A stretch of 64,000 bases of DNA, taken from G963677445 sp963678275. GTDB lineage: Bacteria; Bacteroidota; Ignavibacteria; Ignavibacteriales; Melioribacteraceae. Of this stretch, positions 17,716 through 25,517 are shown in pieces. Below the pieces are notes generated by a model. The model had not been told where the DNA came from. It made no database searches and worked only from the letters and a program-made list of their open reading frames with translations. A program made the translations under genes and the position numbers. The stretch's first letter is position 1. Every line of letters begins with the position of its first letter. The stretch covers positions 1,488,001-1,552,000 of the forward strand of contig OY782765.1 of assembly GCA_963678275.1 (NCBI GenBank). Reading direction: 5' to 3'.

Positions 17716-18913
17716 TGCCGCCTCCGTTACCGCTGTTAAATATTTCATCTTTGAAGTTTTCAAGAATTGAAAGGAAAGAATTTGGGCTTGATTGTCCCAG
17801 ACCACATTTTGATGCTATCTGCATTGTCTGGCCAAGTTCTTTCAGTTTGTTAATATAGCTGAAGGTATATTCATTTTCTTCTATCATTTCAATACCTTCC
17901 AGAAGTACCTCATTGCCAATGCGGCATGGAGTACACTGGCCGCAGCTTTCTTCAACGAAAAATTCCATGAAATTTTTCAGAACATGAAGCATACTGCGGC
18001 TTTCATTGAAGATCATTATTGAGCCGCCTGTGGCAGCGTCTTCGTAAGCCAACTTACGATCGAACTGGGATTTTGGAAGGCAAACACCCGAAGCTCCGCC
18101 AACCTGGACAGCTTTGGTATTTTCCGCGCCAACTTTTTCCAGCAGTTCATTGATTGTTGTTCCCCAGGGAAGTTCATATACTCCCGGCTTAGCGCAGTCG
18201 CCTGATACAGAAAACAACTTTGAACCGCTTGATTTATCCGTTCCAACTTCATTGAACCACGCGCCATTGTTTTTGACAATATGAGTAACTGACGCGAAAG
18301 TTTCAACATTATTGACTGTGGTCGGTTTTCCAAGATAACCTGTGCTTACAGGGAAAGGAGGCCTGTTGCGGGCTTCACCGCGATGTCCTTCGAGGGATTC
18401 AATCAAGGCTGTCTCTTCACCACATACATACGCGCCCGATCCGAGTCTGATAACTATGTCAAAATCGAATCCTTCTTTGCCGCAGATATTTTTTCCGAGC
18501 AGATTGTCTTTACGCATAGTATCAAGATAAGCTTCAAGTGATTTCAGCATATATTCATATTCACCGCGAAGATAAAGGATACCATTTTTGGCGCCTATAA
18601 CATAACCGCCAATAACCATTCCTTCGAAAACAAGTTCAGGATATTCCAGAAGAAGCACTCTGTCCTTGAATGTTCCCGGTTCACCTTCATCGGCATTGCA
18701 CACGACATATTTTTCGTCGGCTTTGGCCGCAGCTGTAAGCATCCATTTTGTGGAAGTGGGAAATCCCGCTCCGCCGCGTCCTTTTAATTTTGATTCTTTA
18801 AGTTCAAAAAGTATATCATCTCTGGACATACCAACAGCTTTCTTTACAGATTCGCCGGGATTATATTCAGAAAACAATACTTTTCCTTCTCTTTTCGTTT
18901 TCATATTTTCCAT
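17705..18913 (-). CDS. hydB: NuoF-like flavoprotein HydB-1 (short form)
   Basis: This protein of about 402 residues is the NADH- and FMN-binding subunit of the first trimeric hydrogenase. The core contains LKGRGGAGFPTSTKW, YVVCNADEGEPGTFKDR, GAYVCGEETALIESLEG, the SLBB-like region and the N3 [4Fe-4S] site CGQCTPCRIG plus SKCGLGQS. It lacks both the N-terminal thioredoxin-like [2Fe-2S] domain and the C-terminal 2[4Fe-4S] ferredoxin domain of HydB-2 encoded in the same cluster. The ATG at 18913 sits behind AGGAGGTG; the GTG at 18919 lies inside that Shine-Dalgarno and was rejected. Confidence 0.93.
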   Translation of the reverse strand: MENMKTKREGKVLFSEYNPGESVKKAVGMSRDDILFELKESKLKGRGGAGFPTSTKWMLTAAAKADEKYVVCNADEGEPGTFKDRVLLLEYPELVFEGMVIGGYVIGAKNGILYLRGEYEYMLKSLEAYLDTMRKDNLLGKNICGKEGFDFDIVIRLGSGAYVCGEETALIESLEGHRGEARNRPPFPVSTGYLGKPTTVNNVETFASVTHIVKNNGAWFNEVGTDKSSGSKLFSVSGDCAKPGVYELPWGTTINELLEKVGAENTKAVQVGGASGVCLPKSQFDRKLAYEDAATGGSIMIFNESRSMLHVLKNFMEFFVEESCGQCTPCRIGNEVLLEGIEMIEENEYTFSYINKLKELGQTMQIASKCGLGQSSPNSFLSILENFKDEIFNSGNGGGNGK

Positions 18914-18922
18914 CTTCACCTC

Positions 18923-19396
18923 CTACCTTATCTCATTAAGAATTTGTACTGCTTTCTCGGGGGTAAGATTAGCGTAGACCTTGTCGTTCACGAGCATCGC
19001 AGGGCCCTGATCGCACATACCGAGGCAATTAACATATTCGAGAGTGAATTTGTTGTCGCCTGTGGTCTCACCAAATTCGATACCAAGCTCTCTTTCAATG
19101 GCGTTGGCTATCGCTTCTTTTCCCTTAAGGTCGCAGGTGATTGTCTGACATAACCTTACAATATTTCTTCCCTTCGGATTGGAGTCGAGGAAAGAATAGA
19201 ATGTAATAACACTATATACTTCGACAGGATGAATATCAAGTACGCGGGCTACTTCCTGCTGCGCGAACTCAGAGATATATTTATATTTTCTCTGAATATC
19301 CTGCAGAACCGGCAGCAGAGCAGTACGGTTGCATCCATGTTTCTCTACAAGCTCTTCGATCTCAGCAGTCAAAGCATTTTTCTCTTCTACTAACAT
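18923..19396 (-). CDS. hydC: NuoE-like [2Fe-2S] subunit HydC-1
   Basis: This 157-residue thioredoxin-fold protein has the four [2Fe-2S] ligands in CQTITC and CLGMC. The length and the N-terminal helical domain match NuoE and HydC. It carries electrons between the flavin subunit and HydA. It is the first gene of the HydC-B-A trio, nine bases ahead of hydB-1, and follows a receiver-domain gene by 14 bases, so it is probably transcribed together with the signalling genes upstream. Confidence 0.93.
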   Translation of the reverse strand: MLVEEKNALTAEIEELVEKHGCNRTALLPVLQDIQRKYKYISEFAQQEVARVLDIHPVEVYSVITFYSFLDSNPKGRNIVRLCQTITCDLKGKEAIANAIERELGIEFGETTGDNKFTLEYVNCLGMCDQGPAMLVNDKVYANLTPEKAVQILNEIR

Positions 19397-19410
19397 TGAA
19401 ACCGCTCCTG

Positions 19411-19782
19411 TTATTTCTTGGTTAACAAATTTTCAACTTTCTGGATAAGTTCTTCTGGTGAAATTGGTTTTTCGACAAAATCGTCGACCGGAACCATATC
19501 ACCCGAGCCATACTCAAAACCTATGGTTTTTGAAACAGATGTGTACATTAAAATAGGTATATTGATGTTATTTCTCCTGAACTTCTGTGCAAGGAAAAAT
19601 CCATCATCCGGCTCATCCATCATCACATCCAGAATTATCAGTTGTGGAGAATTATCTACGACTATTTTGTAACCATCTTCGGGATTGCTTGCAGTTACTA
19701 CTTCGTAACCTTTCGATTTTAACACAAGACTACTTGCTTCAATGATATCGGGATCATCATCGATAATTGCAATTAGTGCCAT
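19411..19782 (-). CDS. Stand-alone response regulator receiver protein
   Basis: This 123-residue single CheY-like domain has the acidic pair IIDDDPD (7-13), the phospho-acceptor in LIILDVMMDE (Asp near 51), a Thr in YTSVSK and the Lys in VEKPIS. Between the Thr and Lys elements there is an insertion of about 12 residues (IGFEYGSGDMVPVDDF), also present in modified form in the other stand-alone receiver of this cluster. There is no output domain, so it either relays phosphate or binds a partner directly. It lies between the receiver-kinase gene and hydC-1. Confidence 0.9.
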   Translation of the reverse strand: MALIAIIDDDPDIIEASSLVLKSKGYEVVTASNPEDGYKIVVDNSPQLIILDVMMDEPDDGFFLAQKFRRNNINIPILMYTSVSKTIGFEYGSGDMVPVDDFVEKPISPEELIQKVENLLTKK

Positions 19783-19803
19783 ATTTTACTCCCATTTCGT
19801 AGT

Positions 19804-21288
19804 TTATTTATTATTGATTTTTGGTATATATATGGTAAATGTTGTACCTTCGTCAAATTTACTTTCTACATCTATCTTGCCATGATAAGATTCAATTATT
19901 CTTTTTACAATATTGAGGCCCAGACCCGTTCCGCTTATTCCCCTTGTTTTTTCATTTTTTGCTCTGAAAAATTCCTGGAATAAATTTTCGAGCTCATGCT
20001 CTTTAAGACCGATTCCTGTATCAGATATTTTAACCACCAGATAATTTTTAGAAGATGTCAGAACTATTGTGATACTTCCCTGGTCCTTATTATACTTGAT
20101 GGCATTGCTGAGAATATTTGTAAAAACCCTTATGATTTCATTCTGATCCGCCTTGATCTGAGGGATTTCGTTATCATATTCTTTAATAAGTTCCAGACCC
20201 TTCTTCCTCATTTCGAGTTCAAGAAATGTAAGGGTCGAATCCATTGTCTCCCTGACATTGATCTCAACAATTTCACGCTGTTTTGTTTTCAGCTCCATTC
20301 GTGAGATATCCAGAAGGTCGTTAACAAGGTCCAGAAGTCCTTTTAACCTGATAACAGATCGAGACAGAAAATCTTTCTGCTGCTCATAAGAAACTTCAAC
20401 CTTATCGTCAAGAAGTATCTGAAGAAAACCCTGAACCGCCGCGACAGGTGTTTTAAGTTCATGAGCGACCATGGAAACAAACTGTGATTTAATATGCTCA
20501 ATTTTTTTCAGCTCGGTAATGTTTCTTACAACAACAACAACACCGGCAAGAGATTTATCAGGCTGAGGCACCGGCGAGCAGATAGCTTCTATTACCAGTT
20601 CATTGGCAGGTTTTATCTCAAGCTGTTTTGAGTAGGATTTCTGGATGAATTTATTCGATTTCAGGTGCTTGTTAACCAGTTCCACAATCTCCGGTTGTAT
20701 CTTGTCAAGAATATAATCGCCGATAGTGAGCTCTTCAAGATCAAGATTTTTGAGGATCGGATCGTTAAAATAAACAACTTCTCCCATCCTGTTGATAACC
20801 AGAACTCCCCCGGTTATGGAACGGATAATTGTGTTCAGACGGCTTTTTTCATTCGCGAGTTCAAGCAGGCGTTCCTCTCGCTCCTTATGAAGTCTTTCGG
20901 CTTCGAGAAGAAGCAGACGCTGGCTGAATCCTTTTTCCAACTCACTGATCAGCTCGTCGGGTGTGAACGGTTTGGGTATATAGCTGTAAGCACCTATCCT
21001 GGTGGATTCGATTGCAGTATCATAACTTGCAAAAGCGGTGGCAATGAAGCAGACAGTATTGGGCCTGGCTTTTTTAATTTCTTCCAAAACTTCCAGGCCC
21101 CCAATATCGGGCATTTTAAGATCTATTACCGCAAGGTCGAAGTCTTTACTGGTGCCTAACTCAATTCCAACTGTGCCGTTTTCGGCAGTCTCAACAACGT
21201 ATCCTTCAGATTCAAGTAATCTTTTAGTACCTGTCCGCAATCCATTTTCATCATCTACAATGAGAATGTAAGGCTGTCTCTGTGTCAA
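19804..21288 (-). CDS. Receiver-PAS-histidine kinase
   Basis: This 494-residue cytoplasmic protein has an N-terminal receiver domain (ILIVDDENG, acceptor in LAVIDLKMPDIGG, Lys in IPKPFTPDEL), a coiled coil, a PAS domain (about 150-265, IIRSITGGVLVINRMG), HisKA with SMVAHELKTPVAAVQG, and an ATPase domain (KISDTGIGLKE, GTGLGLNIV). It starts at a TTG without a strong Shine-Dalgarno because no in-frame ATG follows before the receiver fold and a stop lies just upstream. The order input-receiver then kinase suggests that it receives phosphate from another kinase, probably the hydrogenase-like sensor upstream, and modulates its own kinase. Confidence 0.9.
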   Translation of the reverse strand: MTQRQPYILIVDDENGLRTGTKRLLESEGYVVETAENGTVGIELGTSKDFDLAVIDLKMPDIGGLEVLEEIKKARPNTVCFIATAFASYDTAIESTRIGAYSYIPKPFTPDELISELEKGFSQRLLLLEAERLHKEREERLLELANEKSRLNTIIRSITGGVLVINRMGEVVYFNDPILKNLDLEELTIGDYILDKIQPEIVELVNKHLKSNKFIQKSYSKQLEIKPANELVIEAICSPVPQPDKSLAGVVVVVRNITELKKIEHIKSQFVSMVAHELKTPVAAVQGFLQILLDDKVEVSYEQQKDFLSRSVIRLKGLLDLVNDLLDISRMELKTKQREIVEINVRETMDSTLTFLELEMRKKGLELIKEYDNEIPQIKADQNEIIRVFTNILSNAIKYNKDQGSITIVLTSSKNYLVVKISDTGIGLKEHELENLFQEFFRAKNEKTRGISGTGLGLNIVKRIIESYHGKIDVESKFDEGTTFTIYIPKINNK

Positions 21289-21350
21289 ATTTTCAATAAA
21301 AGCATATTAGTATCTGAAAATTAAAAATATTTTTCATAATACTAAAACTT

Positions 21351-21755
21351 TTATTGAAAAAAATTCTCCAGCTTGCTCAACAAATCTTCAATAACGACCG
21401 GTTTATTCAATATACCATCACATTTAATCCATTCCCTTTCTTCATCGGTCCGGGCGCTGAATTTAAAGCCGGTATCGTATGTAGCGGAAGTCAGCATAAA
21501 CACCGGAATATTTTTCCCATGATCGGTCCTTTTAATCTGATGACAAAGAACAAAACCTGAATCATGCTGTTCCATAATCAGGTCGACAATCGCCGCGTCC
21601 GGTTTCTCTTTTTTGAACATCTCAATCCCTTCGGCAGCCGATTCGGCAGTGATTACATTAAACCCCCTGGTCTCCAGTAAAATTTTATTCTGTTCCAGAA
21701 GGTCAATATCATCATCTACCAATAAAACTTTTTTAACTTTCAGGTCAAGCGACAT
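21351..21755 (-). CDS. Stand-alone response regulator receiver protein
   Basis: This 134-residue CheY-like domain has VLLVDDDID, the acceptor Asp in AAIVDLIMEQHDSG, the Thr/Ser switch in MLTSAT and the Lys in LNKPVV. It has a long insertion between switch and Lys (YDTGFKFSARTDEEREWIKCDG), as in its relative at 19411. It starts 12 bases after the hydrogenase-like sensor kinase gene, so it is the most likely direct phosphorylation target of that kinase. It has no DNA-binding part. Confidence 0.9.
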   Translation of the reverse strand: MSLDLKVKKVLLVDDDIDLLEQNKILLETRGFNVITAESAAEGIEMFKKEKPDAAIVDLIMEQHDSGFVLCHQIKRTDHGKNIPVFMLTSATYDTGFKFSARTDEEREWIKCDGILNKPVVIEDLLSKLENFFQ

Positions 21756-21767
21756 TATTTTTATCTC

Positions 21768-23762
21768 CTAATTAACCATTACATTTTTTAACGTCAGTTC
21801 CAATGGAAATTTAATTGTGAATATTGTGCCTTCATTCACAACACTTTTTACCTTGATATCTCCGCGGTGCATTTTTATTATACCATAACTGATTGCCAAT
21901 CCAAGTCCGGTTCCTTTTCCCATCTTTTTTGTAGTGAAAAAAGGAGTAAATAGTTTTTTGAAATTATCTTCCGGAATTCCACAACCTGTGTCCTTAACCT
22001 CAATCACAACATTTCTTTCATCATTGCTTACGCGGATATTAACTTCTTTTTTATCTGTTTCCTGACATGCTTCGCAGGCGTTATTTATTATATTCATTAA
22101 AACCTGGCGAAGCTGGTCTGAATCACCTTTTATTTTTCTGCTGTTGCTTTCATCATTAATCGATATATTTACCTGACTGTTTTCCGGTTTCAGACCGGCA
22201 GCCCTTACAATATCATTCAGAATGTTCACAATACTGACTTCTGATATTTTCAGTTTACCCTGGCGGGCAAAATTTAGCAGATTAGCGACAATTCCCTTGC
22301 ACCTGTTTGCTTCATCAATAATCATCTGGAGGTCTTCGCTATTCTGCCCCGCGCACGCGGTTTTCGAAAGCGCCCGCTGAAGCATGGAAGAATAAAGCAT
22401 TATGGTTCCGAGCGGATTATTAATTTCATGCGCCACACCGGCGGCAAGCTGCCCTATCGAAGCAAGTTTTTCGGCGCTTTGAAGCTGATCCTGGGTATCT
22501 TTCAGATCACGATAGGCCTGTTCAAGAGTCTCAATAAGATAAGGAAGACACATATCTTCCTCGGCGAGTCCCTTGGCAATGGATATAGCGTATTCACGGC
22601 ATGAATGATATCCGCAGGCGCCGCAATTCAGTTCATCACCGATTGTATGTTTATTGGTCCTTGCCAGTATCTCTTTTATTTTATCTTCTGAGGGCATAGG
22701 CCTTTTCTGACTTTTTGCCGTGAACTCCCTGTTCAGATTTATATCCCGGCTGTTATAAATATCGCTCATCCAGACTTTCTTATCGAGATGAAGAATATTT
22801 TCTTCGATGTAATCTATTACCTTTTCACGTTTTGAATAAAGATTCAGATCACTTCCGATTCCCGGACCATTAATACAGCCTTCACAGAAAAGTATGTCGA
22901 CGAATTTGGACTTTATCTTATTATCAGCAATATCCTTTATTATCTCTTCAACATTATTCTTTCCTTCGACGACAATTACTTCTTTTGCCAAAATATCACC
23001 CGATATTCCTGAGGTTTTAAGCAGGCCGCCGGCGAGAGAAAATGATTTACCCTGGTTCGCCACCGGGGGATCAAAGAATGAATCCTCGAGCGACGCGGGA
23101 TCAGTATCAGTCTTTTCAAACAGCTCCTTTAATTCGGTAAAGGTCAGAACCGCGTCGATAGCGCCCTGCACTTCCTCATCCAGTATTTCACTCTTCTTTG
23201 CCACACAGGGACCGATAAAAACAACTTTAAGGTCCTTATCAACATACTTTTTCAGATAACGCCCCATAGCTATCATGGGGGAAACTATTCTGGCGAGATT
23301 GGGCACAAGATCGCTGTAATATTTTTCGATGTAATTATAGACAGCCGGACATGGAGAACTGATAATAGTTTTTTCGCCGCGCGATTCAAAAAGATCCTCA
23401 TATAAACCGCTTATCAAATCGGCTCCGAACGCTGTTTCAGTGACCAGTGAAAATCCGGCTTTTCGCAATGCTGTCGGAATTTTGTCATACTCATCGGGAA
23501 ACGCGGCAGGAAAACTGGGAGCAATTATCGCCGCTGCCCTGCCGGAAGGAAGTAATGAATTGATTACTCTTTCAAGATCACTTTCAATTTCCTTCGCATG
23601 CTGGGAACATACTTTAACGCAGTGTCCGCAGCTTATGCATCTTTCCGGCTGTACTACTGCCTGTCCGCCCATAACCTTTATGGCGTTTGCGGGGCATTCA
23701 CGAATGCAGGAATAACATCTGCGGCATTTCTGACCGATTGTACTTACAATTCCATTTATCAT
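21768..23762 (-). CDS. [FeFe]-hydrogenase-like sensor fused to a histidine kinase (HydS/group D type)
   Basis: This is a 664-residue protein. Domains in order are two ferredoxin-type [4Fe-4S] sites (CRRCYSCIRECP, 13-24; CISCGHCVKVC, 42-52), an Fe-hydrogenase large-subunit-like domain (about 75-335), a 4Fe-4S motif of the CGACGYHSC type (380-388 plus Cys405), HisKA with His445 in GVAHEINNP, and an ATPase domain (DTGCGIPE, GKGTGLGLAIS). The H-cluster motifs are deviant: L1 is SSPCPAV instead of TSCCPxW, L2 IGPCVAKKSE is near normal, and L3 is FCEGCINGPG with CxxC spacing. Such divergence is typical of non-catalytic, putatively sensory relatives. It lies five bases after hydA-2, inside the operon. 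The inference is that H2 or redox state sensed by an H-cluster or Fe-S centre controls autophosphorylation. Confidence 0.92.
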   Translation of the reverse strand: MINGIVSTIGQKCRRCYSCIRECPANAIKVMGGQAVVQPERCISCGHCVKVCSQHAKEIESDLERVINSLLPSGRAAAIIAPSFPAAFPDEYDKIPTALRKAGFSLVTETAFGADLISGLYEDLFESRGEKTIISSPCPAVYNYIEKYYSDLVPNLARIVSPMIAMGRYLKKYVDKDLKVVFIGPCVAKKSEILDEEVQGAIDAVLTFTELKELFEKTDTDPASLEDSFFDPPVANQGKSFSLAGGLLKTSGISGDILAKEVIVVEGKNNVEEIIKDIADNKIKSKFVDILFCEGCINGPGIGSDLNLYSKREKVIDYIEENILHLDKKVWMSDIYNSRDINLNREFTAKSQKRPMPSEDKIKEILARTNKHTIGDELNCGACGYHSCREYAISIAKGLAEEDMCLPYLIETLEQAYRDLKDTQDQLQSAEKLASIGQLAAGVAHEINNPLGTIMLYSSMLQRALSKTACAGQNSEDLQMIIDEANRCKGIVANLLNFARQGKLKISEVSIVNILNDIVRAAGLKPENSQVNISINDESNSRKIKGDSDQLRQVLMNIINNACEACQETDKKEVNIRVSNDERNVVIEVKDTGCGIPEDNFKKLFTPFFTTKKMGKGTGLGLAISYGIIKMHRGDIKVKSVVNEGTIFTIKFPLELTLKNVMVN

Positions 23763-23766
23763 CTTT

Positions 23767-25497
23767 CTATTTTTTCCTTAAGATTGCTCTTCTGTCAACA
23801 TATTTTGTGTGAAGAATTTCATGAGCTTTATGACTGTTGGGAGCCTCAAGGAATTCATCATAAATTGTCTGGACACCTTTATTCTCGTGCGATTTGCGGT
23901 TTTTTGCCTTGCGGTCAATTTCATAAAGGGCCTGAACTCTCTTTTTAATTTTTTCCGGTTTCTGATGAATCGGTTGTCCGCCGCCGTTTATACATCCGCC
24001 CGGGCATGCCATAACCTCGACAAAATGATATTTGCTCTCCCCGTTTTTAATTTCATCGAGAAGAGGATCAACATTGCCGATACCGTTGACTACAGCAACT
24101 TTTACATCCAAACCGTTGATATCGACGGTCATGCTTTTTACTCCATCCATACCGCGGATATTTTCCAGCTCAACATTCTCAAGTTCTTTTCCTGTGAGTT
24201 TGAAATAAGCGGTTCTGAGGGCGGCTTCCATTACACCGCCGGATGTTCCGAAAATGGCTGCGGCGCCGGTCGATTCACCCAACGGGTTATCAAAATCATC
24301 TTCCGGAAGATCATCAAAATCGATTCCGGCCATTCTGAATAATCTTACCAGTTCACGTGTTGTAAGAACCGCGTCGACATCAGCGTTATGTTCTTCGCTT
24401 AATTCAGGACGTTCCGATTCAAATTTCTTAACTGTGCAGGGCATGATCGATACTACAAACATATCTTTTGGGTCTATACCCATTTTTTTAGCGTAATATG
24501 TTTTAAGAACAGCTCCTTCCATCTCATGAGGCGACTTACATGTTGAAACATGATGAAGCATATCGGGACGTTCCTGCTCAATATATTTCACCCATCCGGG
24601 GCAGCAGCTTGTAAACATCGGCAACGCGCCATTATTCTGAATCCTGTTGATAAGCTCAGTGCCTTCTTCCATGATTGTAAGGTCGGCGGCAAAGTTTGTG
24701 TCGAATACCTTTTTGAACCCTAATCTCCTCAGGCCGGTTACAATCTGTCCTGTCACATTAGTGCCGAGGGGCAGATTATATTCTTCACCCAGAGTCGCCC
24801 TCACAGCGGGGGCTATCTGAACGACACAAAATTTTGCTCTGTCATTGAGCGCGGTCGTAACATCACGCATATGACTTTTCTCACGAAGCGCGGCGGTAGG
24901 ACATGCTATAATGCACTGTCCGCAAAGTATACAGTCGCTTACGTTTAGTCCTTTGTTAAAAGGGGTTGTAACGTTGCTCGAAAAGCCGCGGTTGGTAAAA
25001 TCGATCGCGCCGACTTTCTGAATTTCATTACATACCCTTACGCATCTTCCGCATAAAATACATTTGGCCGGGTCTCTTTCCATCGAAGCGCTGGAAATAT
25101 CTATCGCGTGGTCTTTCTTTTCACCGACATACCTGTGCTCCCTCAGACCATATTTCTCAGAAAGGTCCTGAAGTTCACAATTTTTATTTCTTACGCAGAT
25201 AAGACAATCCTGCGGGTGATTTTCCACTAAAAGCTCCACAATTGTTTTCCTCGCGCGGCGTACTCTGGCGGAATTTGTGTCAACTTTCATTCCGTCAAAA
25301 ACCGGGTAAGCACAGCTTGGGGTTAGTCCTCTCATACCCTCAACTTCAACTACGCACATCCGGCACGCGCCTGTTGGAAAAAGGTCCTTCATATGGCATA
25401 ATGTTGGAACGTAGATGCCAACCGATTTGGCGGCGTCAAGAATTGTCATTCCTTCTTCAGCTTTAACTTTTATGTTATTTATGGTTAATTCAACCAT
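23767..25497 (-). CDS. hydA: [FeFe] hydrogenase catalytic subunit HydA-2 of a trimeric enzyme
   Basis: This 576-residue protein has an N-terminal [2Fe-2S] domain (LCHMKDLFPTGACRMC, SCAYP), HPQDCLICVRNKNC, two [4Fe-4S] sites (CILCGRCVRVC, CILCGQCIIACP) and a canonical H-cluster domain: L1 TSCCPGW, L2 MPCTVKKFE, L3 VMACPGGCINGGGQ. It should catalyse reversible H2 formation with electrons from the HydB/HydC flavoprotein pair. It begins right after the [2Fe-2S] fold without the charged leader of HydA-1, and it retains the proton-relay Cys that HydA-1 lacks. It is 21 bases after hydB-2. Confidence 0.96.
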   Translation of the reverse strand: MVELTINNIKVKAEEGMTILDAAKSVGIYVPTLCHMKDLFPTGACRMCVVEVEGMRGLTPSCAYPVFDGMKVDTNSARVRRARKTIVELLVENHPQDCLICVRNKNCELQDLSEKYGLREHRYVGEKKDHAIDISSASMERDPAKCILCGRCVRVCNEIQKVGAIDFTNRGFSSNVTTPFNKGLNVSDCILCGQCIIACPTAALREKSHMRDVTTALNDRAKFCVVQIAPAVRATLGEEYNLPLGTNVTGQIVTGLRRLGFKKVFDTNFAADLTIMEEGTELINRIQNNGALPMFTSCCPGWVKYIEQERPDMLHHVSTCKSPHEMEGAVLKTYYAKKMGIDPKDMFVVSIMPCTVKKFESERPELSEEHNADVDAVLTTRELVRLFRMAGIDFDDLPEDDFDNPLGESTGAAAIFGTSGGVMEAALRTAYFKLTGKELENVELENIRGMDGVKSMTVDINGLDVKVAVVNGIGNVDPLLDEIKNGESKYHFVEVMACPGGCINGGGQPIHQKPEKIKKRVQALYEIDRKAKNRKSHENKGVQTIYDEFLEAPNSHKAHEILHTKYVDRRAILRKK

Positions 25498-25517
25498 TTT
25501 AACTCCTGATTTCTCTC

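Noticed and set aside
23809..24342. 177-codon plus-strand frame opposite hydA-2
   Set aside because: hydA-2 has all H-cluster motifs; the opposite frame shows no family signature.
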